A DNA stretch of 64,000 nucleotides from a virus. Location of the stretch: IMG/VR virus record IMGVR_UViG_3300009509_000015, positions 1-64,000 of that record. One strand, written 5' to 3'. The translations under genes and the position numbers were made by a program. Under the pieces are notes generated by a model, which saw only the letters and a program-made list of their open reading frames with translations, was not told the DNA's origin and did no database searches. Numbering within the stretch: the first letter of the stretch is position 1; each line of letters begins with the position of its first letter. Positions 58,213 to 64,000 of this stretch are shown here, piece by piece.

Positions 58213-59809
58213 AACTCATCTCTCCTATGAGATAATCAAACAGGCTTTTTACAGTTTCTACATCTGCCTCTCGCTGATTAATCTCTTCTGTCATAGCCCT
58301 CACCATATAATCTGGTATAATATCGGACTCGAACACTCTAAGTGCCTTGCCCTTACTAACCCTATTTATAGCGAATGACTTGAATTTTTTAAGTTCTGAT
58401 ACTAACGCACGCTCTTCATCATCATGGTTATCCCCCCTTGGTGGGTCTTGATCGTCGTTAGTAGGTTCTCCAGTTTCTGATGGATCATCTGGTTCTGGTT
58501 CACGACCTTCTGGTGGTGATCCAGTATCAGGATTTTCCAATGGTGTATTAGATTGTGGAGACACTTCTTCAACTTGATCAACGTACAAATCACCGTTCTC
58601 ATCATCTCTTGGCTCTTCGCCAAGTTGGTTTCTAATCTCGTTAGGATTGTAAACACCCAATGAGTGGTAGCGCATATGTACTGTTGCTTGTTCGACAGCA
58701 GTTAAGAAATCTGGTTTATTAAACTTAAATTCCCAACCTATAATACCAAACTCTCTAACATGAATTTGTTCATAAAGAGCGTTCTCGATAAGCTTAAAGA
58801 TCGGAACCATAGTTGTTTCATGGAACTCACGCCTTAATTCACGTAGTCCACCAGAACTTATGCTGTCATCAATTCCTAGCTTTGCGCCAGGAGTACCAGT
58901 TACCGCTAACGTTTCCGTACGGGTATCATTACGAGCTTCTTGGTAAGGTAAATCTTCTGGAAGCCTGGAAACATTCTCGATCTGTAATTCACCTTGAACA
59001 ACGACAGGATTCTTTCCAACATTTGAAGCACCTCCATATTTAGATTCAAGAGCATCAACAAAATCATCAAACGCTTCATCACTAATATCTGGAGATAAAA
59101 TGTAAAAAGCTTCTGGAGTACTTCTATTACGTACATACTCCCTTGCTGCTGTCTGCAAATAAATATCCAATGGTAAAGCGAAGTCTGTTACAGATTCTAG
59201 ATCAGTACCACCAGTTGGATAGCCTTCCCAATCTGGGTTTACGATGTACACAATATCATGTATATCAGTGTACTCAACATAATCCTCTGTATCTCTGCTC
59301 ATGTACTGCATAAAAGCTACTTCTTTGAAGTAGCCTTCTTCATCAACATTAGGCACAACGAATCCGTGCATAAAGTCTAATCCTATTGGATTTCCTGTAC
59401 CATCTCGTACAATGTGAAAAGCTGCTTGACCAAAATACTTCAGGTACATAGCAGCAATCATTAGCTTATATGCTAAGCTGTAAAAATCCTTGATGTTAGT
59501 CCAGTCTCTGTTTGAGAAATTATAAAAGTTTAGTAGCTTCTTTCTGTGTAATTCCCTAGCCTGAGATTTAAATTCTAGATTCTTCTTTAACTTCCACCAA
59601 GTTCCTACAGTAGTTCTACCTAGTGTACTAATAGATGCACGTACATAACCGTGAATCTTTATAGTATCCATCAAATCCCAAAAAAGCGTGAACTTCTCGT
59701 TCACGACATATCCTTCTGTTTCTAATTCTTTTATTGGCGCTTGGTTACTAGGTTCAATTATTTTAACTTTCGTAGTTTTAGGAACAGTTCCTAACATAAC
59801 TGCCTGCAT
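58175..59809 (-). CDS. portal protein
   Basis: A 544-residue protein. Features of siphophage portals: the early helical region, FHIVRDGTGNPIGLDFMHG, YTDIHDIVYIVNPDWEG, and GTPGAKLGIDDSISSGGLRE near 290. An acidic, Pro-rich C-terminal stretch is followed by a helical tail. It lies between the terminase side and the protease as expected. Confidence 0.82.
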   Translation of the reverse strand: MQAVMLGTVPKTTKVKIIEPSNQAPIKELETEGYVVNEKFTLFWDLMDTIKIHGYVRASISTLGRTTVGTWWKLKKNLEFKSQARELHRKKLLNFYNFSNRDWTNIKDFYSLAYKLMIAAMYLKYFGQAAFHIVRDGTGNPIGLDFMHGFVVPNVDEEGYFKEVAFMQYMSRDTEDYVEYTDIHDIVYIVNPDWEGYPTGGTDLESVTDFALPLDIYLQTAAREYVRNRSTPEAFYILSPDISDEAFDDFVDALESKYGGASNVGKNPVVVQGELQIENVSRLPEDLPYQEARNDTRTETLAVTGTPGAKLGIDDSISSGGLRELRREFHETTMVPIFKLIENALYEQIHVREFGIIGWEFKFNKPDFLTAVEQATVHMRYHSLGVYNPNEIRNQLGEEPRDDENGDLYVDQVEEVSPQSNTPLENPDTGSPPEGREPEPDDPSETGEPTNDDQDPPRGDNHDDEERALVSELKKFKSFAINRVSKGKALRVFESDIIPDYMVRAMTEEINQREADVETVKSLFDYLIGEMSYAREKSNRLVLH

Positions 59810-59869
59810 GTGTGCCTCCGCATAAGATACATCTACACTGTACTACAATCATAATGTATATAAAAATGC

Positions 59870-59898
59870 AAAAAGGCAAGCTAAAAAGCCTGCCTTTT
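59870..59898 (-). terminator. terminator upstream of the portal gene
   Basis: AAAAAGGCA 59870-59878 pairs with TGCCTTTT 59891-59898. On the minus strand it is followed by a T-rich tract (TTTTTGCATTTTT), ending the exonuclease transcript. Confidence 0.75.
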
Positions 59899-59922
59899 CA
59901 AAAAATGTTCGTGTAAGTTACA

Positions 59923-60777
59923 CTAAACGGTAGTTAACTTGATCAAAATTGGTGGTGACCCTGCTGCATAAGACCACCTAATTCCATCTGGATCGACAAA
60001 TTGATGAGCATCAACAGCAACTTGCGTCCACCCAAGCTTTTTTGTAGCAGCCTCTACCCATTCTTTGAATGTATTACACTGGACTGGTAAAAGAATTGCG
60101 TTACCATTAACCCCTTCTATAGCATCCTTTCTGTACGCATCAATTACTTCAGCAACCTTAGCATGGATACCATTGAAGTTCCTGTACACAACTCTTGCAC
60201 CACCTATAGCCGTATGTACTACATCCTCTTCCTCAACACCAATAGCTCTTGATATTGAGTGACCCTTATTATCTGGAGAATTAATAGTAGGATCAATTTT
60301 CTTTAAAGCCTTGAACAAGTCAATATTATCAAGAACATCATTCCAAGGAAAACCAACAAAGTCAAGCTCAGGCTTCATAAAGTACTTAAAAAACTTTAGG
60401 TCGAACTTTGGATTTTGTCCTACCAAAAAAGTATCAGTACCATTTCCTACCCTACCACGTAGCCAAGAAATAATTTTCATCTTAGCCTCGTCTAATGGAA
60501 CACCCTCTTTTTCTAGGTACTCCCAAGTGATCCCGTTAACTTTAAGAGCACCAGGGCTAGCGTTCTTCCACTGTTCTTCTGTTGGTAGGATAACAACCTC
60601 AAGTTCTTCTAATGTTGATTCATCAGAGTTTGGCTCATGCTTCTCATGTATAAAAGCAATGGAAAAAATACAAGCCCCTTCTGTTGGTTCAAAACCAGAA
60701 GTCTCAATATCTAAATAAAGTTTGTCTCGTAGCTTCATAAACACACTTTCTACCTTTACGGGGTCTGGTTTAAACAT
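59923..60777 (-). CDS. DnaQ-like 3'-5' exonuclease with altered last motif
   Basis: A 284-residue protein. Exo I LYLDIETSGFEP (about 20-31) and Exo II VGQNPKFDLKFF (about 118-129) are intact. The Exo III motif reads HTAIGGARVVY (about 187), where DEDDh enzymes have Asp in place of the second Gly. The catalytic set may thus be incomplete. A C-terminal extension of about 80 residues is unassigned. Role: proofreading or DNA processing. Confidence 0.7.
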   Translation of the reverse strand: MFKPDPVKVESVFMKLRDKLYLDIETSGFEPTEGACIFSIAFIHEKHEPNSDESTLEELEVVILPTEEQWKNASPGALKVNGITWEYLEKEGVPLDEAKMKIISWLRGRVGNGTDTFLVGQNPKFDLKFFKYFMKPELDFVGFPWNDVLDNIDLFKALKKIDPTINSPDNKGHSISRAIGVEEEDVVHTAIGGARVVYRNFNGIHAKVAEVIDAYRKDAIEGVNGNAILLPVQCNTFKEWVEAATKKLGWTQVAVDAHQFVDPDGIRWSYAAGSPPILIKLTTV

Positions 60778-60976
60778 ACTGCCTCTCTTCCTTCAGTTCT
60801 TCCAATTCCATTGCCCAGCCTTCTCTGTTCTTCTTAGCATACTTGGACATGAACTCTACAAATTCGTAATACTCATCAGGCTCAAGTAGCTCAGAAAAGG
60901 ATGATGGAAAAGAACTAAATATCTCGTAAAACCATTCAATGAATTTTACGGCTTGATTAAACTTTACACTAGCCAT
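60770..60976 (-). CDS. small hypothetical protein
   Basis: A 68-residue helical, acidic protein; GAGGAG precedes ATG 60976. Overlaps both neighbours. No family recognised. Confidence 0.55.
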   Translation of the reverse strand: MASVKFNQAVKFIEWFYEIFSSFPSSFSELLEPDEYYEFVEFMSKYAKKNREGWAMELEELKEERQYV

Positions 60977-61247
60977 TATACTCCTCTGACTCCATAGCAG
61001 CACAGGCTAATAGGTCAATTGCCACTTCATCCCAACTCCATTCATCAGTATTTTTATACTTAGCAAAAGCAAAAAGAACCCGTTCAACAAAAACATCTTT
61101 CATATCATAAGGGTCTACCTCTGGATTTCTATCTGATCTGTCTAAAGCAAAGGTCATTATTACTTCATCCAAGTGAGGATTCATCATTAATAAAGATATT
61201 TCTAAACCATCGTATAAATTATTCACATCTTGTTCAAATGACGACAT
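60969..61247 (-). CDS. small hypothetical protein
   Basis: A 92-residue acidic helical protein. Its ATG overlaps the previous stop by one base. No motif recognised. Confidence 0.55.
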   Translation of the reverse strand: MSSFEQDVNNLYDGLEISLLMMNPHLDEVIMTFALDRSDRNPEVDPYDMKDVFVERVLFAFAKYKNTDEWSWDEVAIDLLACAAMESEEYNG

Positions 61248-61477
61248 TAGCTTATCTCCATGATTTTAATATTGTCACCAACCAAAAAAGCCATCCTTAC
61301 ATTAGTCTTCTCAAGCTCTAATGTTCGCAGGGCTTGCTCTACGGAATCGGCTAGATTTTCATTTTCTACTGGAAGTATGAGAATGTACCTGTTTTCTGGC
61401 TTTAACTCTACAATGGACTCTTTGATAGCTTTTACCAAATCTTGATATAGCTCTTCTCTTCTATTAAAAATTGACAT
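61247..61477 (-). CDS. small hypothetical protein
   Basis: A 76-residue protein with an amphipathic N-terminus and a beta strand (RYILILPVE). AGGAGAAGG precedes the ATG. First gene downstream of the structured RNA at 61586-61942. Confidence 0.55.
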   Translation of the reverse strand: MSIFNRREELYQDLVKAIKESIVELKPENRYILILPVENENLADSVEQALRTLELEKTNVRMAFLVGDNIKIMEIS

Positions 61478-61585
61478 ACCTTCTCCTTCTATACTACGTC
61501 GTACTTCTTAAGTACTATGAGTAGTACATTAGTACTTATAAGTTCTAATATACTATTTTGTTATAGTTGATCACTTGGATACACT

Positions 61586-61942
61586 CCCCCCATCTAGCAT
61601 GAGTACACATTTAGATAAATGCCACGAGTACTCACGAAAGATGGGGGGAAGATGATCTACATGTTTGATCTTACAGTGCGGTAAGATAGGGAGGTTAAAG
61701 GTCTAGGAAGACCACATGATCCCTCTAACACGTCGCATCTACTAAGTGCTATGAACCGAAGTTCAACTGTCCAGGCGATCCGTTACCAGTTGGTATTAGC
61801 ACTCATCCCCTTGCCCGTAGGCAGATCGGCGGTGACCCATCAAGGTTTCTGGAAGTCCGTGTATGTCTGTCGGTGACGGAGTGGGTGTTACCCACCAAAT
61901 GATTTTTTATCTATCACAACTTACCGACGTTAGTTGTGAATT
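61586..61942 (-). ncRNA. strongly structured RNA of unknown class
   Basis: No gene, but many helices: CCCCCCATCT 61586-61595 with AGATGGGGGG 61639-61648, nested with 61599-61606/61628-61635 and 61608-61613/61616-61621; ATCTTAC 61668-61674 with GTAAGAT 61681-61687; GGTCT/AGACC 61700-61713; TGAAC/GTTCA 61752-61765; AGTGCTA 61745-61751 with TAGCACT 61797-61803; GTGGGT/ACCCAC 61881-61895; CACAAC 61915-61920 with GTTGTG 61933-61938. The promoter at 61949-61977 drives it on the minus strand. The long C/G hairpin at its far end may act as terminator. Confidence 0.75.
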
Positions 61943-61948
61943 TTTTAC

Positions 61949-61977
61949 ATTATACCACATGTGTTTATTTACGTCAA
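61949..61977 (-). promoter_or_regulatory. promoter for the structured RNA
   Basis: On the minus strand, TTGACG (61977-61972), 17 bp, TATAAT (61954-61949) with ATGTGG before the -10. The -35 overlaps the end of terL. Confidence 0.85.
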
Positions 61978-63837
61978 GGTTGCTCGTTGCCAAATTATAT
62001 ATTTTGCTACTTCTTTAATCTGATCTTCAGAGTAGTCATCGTGCATAGCAAGTTTAACTTTATGGGATAGGGGAAATGGCATCTCACCTGTACTATTTTC
62101 TACGTACCATATAAGTTGTTTTGTTGGAACTTCTGCTAACAGCCTGGATATACCAAGTGTTACAGTATTTGGTAGCTCATTTATTATTCTTACATCTTCT
62201 CCACTAACATTTTCTTTACTACCAACAACAGCAGTTCTAAAGGCTTTTCCACGATCTATTTCAATAGCAGTTTTTAAATATAACCAAGCGTGTGCAAAGT
62301 GAGAAGCTCGTAGTTCACGGTATACTGCTACATCCTTTTCTCCAGATGGGGTCTTTCTTTTTTCAACATCACGCTTTATAGCAGTGATATGGTCAATGAT
62401 TGTTTCTGTATCAATAGGTAAGTTAGGAAGCTCTCCAGGCAATGTCCATTCACTGTCTTTAATACTTGCTATCAAACGATCAAACCCCTCAGACCTTCCG
62501 ATAACTACGTTTGTCTTTACACCACGATCATCTGTTTTAGTTGACCAATCAACAGTAGTGGCAGAATAGTCAGCAAGTAAAATTTTGCCAAGGAAATCTT
62601 TTTGTAAGTCTCTTGCTGCGTGTCTGTTAGGATCAGCGTCAATAACCATCCTTTTAATTCTGAATAGCTTCATAAGCTGCCCCAACCTATCAAACCCTTT
62701 ATCGAATGGTATTGACTCAAGATGTACAATCTTTGGGTTGCCACCACCTCTTGGAACTTTACCAATAAGCAACTGTAGTTCATTACCTTGGTCAACGCCC
62801 ATGTAATAAGTTGACTTACCATCGGTGAAGTCCTCGTATTGTGCCTCTTCGTTGAAGCAGTTAATAAGCATATCTTCACGTTCAAGTGAGCCAATACCAA
62901 GCTCCCTAGGTTTACCCAGGTTCTTTCTATAGAACTCAGTTATATCTGTAAGCGGATCAAGAAAGATTGAATAAAGGTGCTCTGGTGTGTGTGTCATCAT
63001 TTGAGATACATGAAAGCCAATATGGTCTTTAGATTTTTCAGGATACTCAGGAACCCAAAATCCTTCCTGTATCTGCTCAAGCGTCAATGGTGTATCACAC
63101 TTTAGGCATCCAAAGAAAACTTCCTTTGGTCGTTGAAGAGGGCCTATTACACGTAGATTTTTATCCCAGTCAAGTTCTTGTAGGTGTCCACATTTAGGAC
63201 ACTTAACAAACCATTCACGTTTATCACTGTTATTAAAAGTTGCATTTACACCATAGTTAGGAACAGTGGGTGTTGAAAAGAAATATGTCAATCTCCAAGA
63301 CGAGTCATCCATACGGTTCTGTGCGGTAGCAACATTTTTCATTTCAGATAAATCGAACTCATCAATAAACACTGCATCTGCTGGCATCATACGAGGTTCT
63401 ACAGTGGACTCCATAAAGAATAAGTATGAACCACCAAATCTTTTTGAGCGTGTTGAATCTGGAAAACCCAGTAGAGTTGACAATCTTTCAGAGTTTCTAA
63501 TCATTGGATCAACACGAGTTGTAACAAAGTCAATATAGTCTTGCTGTCGTGGAAGCATATAGATAATACGAACAGGCCAAAAATCTGCAAAATGAAACAT
63601 ACGCACTGCTGCCATTGTAGACATACCACACTGCGTAGACTTTTGTATTGACATTGTTCTGGCTATACCAGCAGGGTTTTGTTCTATGTTATATGGATTA
63701 GAGACAGCATAGATTTCTTTCATCCATTTTCTGCTGCCAACTTTCCATTCTTTGTTTTCTAACAAATCAACATAGGAAATTCCGTAAGCTAAAATATCCT
63801 TAGTCGCTAAGCTCTCTATCCTCTTCTGACTTATCAT
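61969..63837 (-). CDS. terL: terminase large subunit
   Basis: A 622-residue protein. ATPase part: SIQKSTQCGMST (about 63-74, Walker A-like) and ADAVFIDEFD (about 152-161, Walker B with Glu). Then FSTPTVP, a zinc-ribbon (VKCPKCGH and FGCLKCDT, about 210-250) and a nuclease part starting YYMGVDQGNE with VIDADPNRHAA further on. This domain order matches GpA-like large terminases. It packages DNA into the prohead. Confidence 0.9.
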   Translation of the reverse strand: MISQKRIESLATKDILAYGISYVDLLENKEWKVGSRKWMKEIYAVSNPYNIEQNPAGIARTMSIQKSTQCGMSTMAAVRMFHFADFWPVRIIYMLPRQQDYIDFVTTRVDPMIRNSERLSTLLGFPDSTRSKRFGGSYLFFMESTVEPRMMPADAVFIDEFDLSEMKNVATAQNRMDDSSWRLTYFFSTPTVPNYGVNATFNNSDKREWFVKCPKCGHLQELDWDKNLRVIGPLQRPKEVFFGCLKCDTPLTLEQIQEGFWVPEYPEKSKDHIGFHVSQMMTHTPEHLYSIFLDPLTDITEFYRKNLGKPRELGIGSLEREDMLINCFNEEAQYEDFTDGKSTYYMGVDQGNELQLLIGKVPRGGGNPKIVHLESIPFDKGFDRLGQLMKLFRIKRMVIDADPNRHAARDLQKDFLGKILLADYSATTVDWSTKTDDRGVKTNVVIGRSEGFDRLIASIKDSEWTLPGELPNLPIDTETIIDHITAIKRDVEKRKTPSGEKDVAVYRELRASHFAHAWLYLKTAIEIDRGKAFRTAVVGSKENVSGEDVRIINELPNTVTLGISRLLAEVPTKQLIWYVENSTGEMPFPLSHKVKLAMHDDYSEDQIKEVAKYIIWQRATLT

Positions 63838-64000
63838 CTTCCCTCATCGCATCTCTTATTGTTCCAGCGTCAAGCATAAACATTACTTCGTACATATCCG
63901 CAGATACACCCTCTTTCACACGAAGATGAATGTCAAGTCTCTTAAACCTTTGACCACATATATGACATAACATGCCATCATCAGTGCTATCAAGAATCCC
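63800..64000 (-). CDS. C-terminal part of a zinc-finger (Ros/MucR-like) protein
   Basis: A frame enters from the right edge and stops at 63800, overlapping the start of terL. The visible 66 residues include LCHICGQRFKRLDIHL followed by GVSADMYEVMFML, the pattern of phage and Ros/MucR-type C2H2 fingers. Position before terL would suit a terminase small subunit or a regulator. Confidence 0.65.
   Translation of the reverse strand, partial: GILDSTDDGMLCHICGQRFKRLDIHLRVKEGVSADMYEVMFMLDAGTIRDAMREDDKSEEDRELSD

Noticed and set aside
1-64000. Integrase, repressor or attachment site indicating lysogeny
   Set aside because: No tyrosine or serine recombinase motif or clear att repeat was seen in this window.

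Overview
This window is most of a double-stranded DNA tailed-phage genome (siphovirus-like, HK97-type head, long tape measure protein). It is AT-rich and uses ordinary sigma70-type promoters (TTGACA, 17 bp, TATAAT). The host is not stated by the sequence. A secreted protein with PYPPPEATAT-type repeats (10975-11397) resembles low-complexity linkers common in Chloroflexota, so I lean weakly to a Chloroflexota host.

Layout. 1-3.85 kb (+): small, mostly unknown early genes including an ArdC-like antirestriction protein interrupted by a frameshift. 3.85-16.4 kb (+): a very large stable-RNA locus with small genes between the RNAs. It holds 30 tRNA or tRNA-like elements, a tmRNA, an RNase P RNA and about 1.3 kb of unassigned structured RNA that recalls the giant phage RNAs (GOLLD/ROOL type). 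Interleaved genes include three sulfotransferase-like proteins, a deoxyribosyltransferase-like protein, an HExxH metallopeptidase-like protein and dUTPase. 16.5-27 kb (+): virion fibre genes with long SGTGTLSAIG-type repeats. 27-28.2 kb: four more tRNAs around an HNH endonuclease. With these, all 20 amino acids are covered. 28.2-36.1 kb (+): small genes, then family A DNA polymerase, RecA/DnaB-like ATPase and ERF annealing protein. A bidirectional terminator at 36.1 kb separates the two arms.

36.1-64 kb (-): phosphoesterase, lysis genes (GH25 endolysin with SH3 domain, holin candidate), tail fibre with C1q-like tip, tail tip proteins, tape measure, tail chaperones with a -1 slippery heptamer, tail tube, connectors, major capsid, protease/scaffold, portal, DnaQ-like exonuclease, terminase. 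A strongly structured, promoter-driven RNA of unknown type lies between terL and the next genes (about 61.59-61.94 kb).

The most striking biology is in the RNA locus. The phage brings tRNAs, the RNA that matures tRNA 5' ends (RNase P) and the RNA that rescues ribosomes from messages lacking a stop (tmRNA). At least four genes end exactly 10 nt inside a tRNA, using tRNA positions 8-10 as the stop codon, and two take their ribosome binding site from the preceding tRNA acceptor stem. RNase P cleavage would therefore turn such messages into non-stop mRNAs, a possible functional link to the tmRNA. Several tRNAs have unusual architecture: a His tRNA with a long variable arm and Leu tRNAs with short ones.
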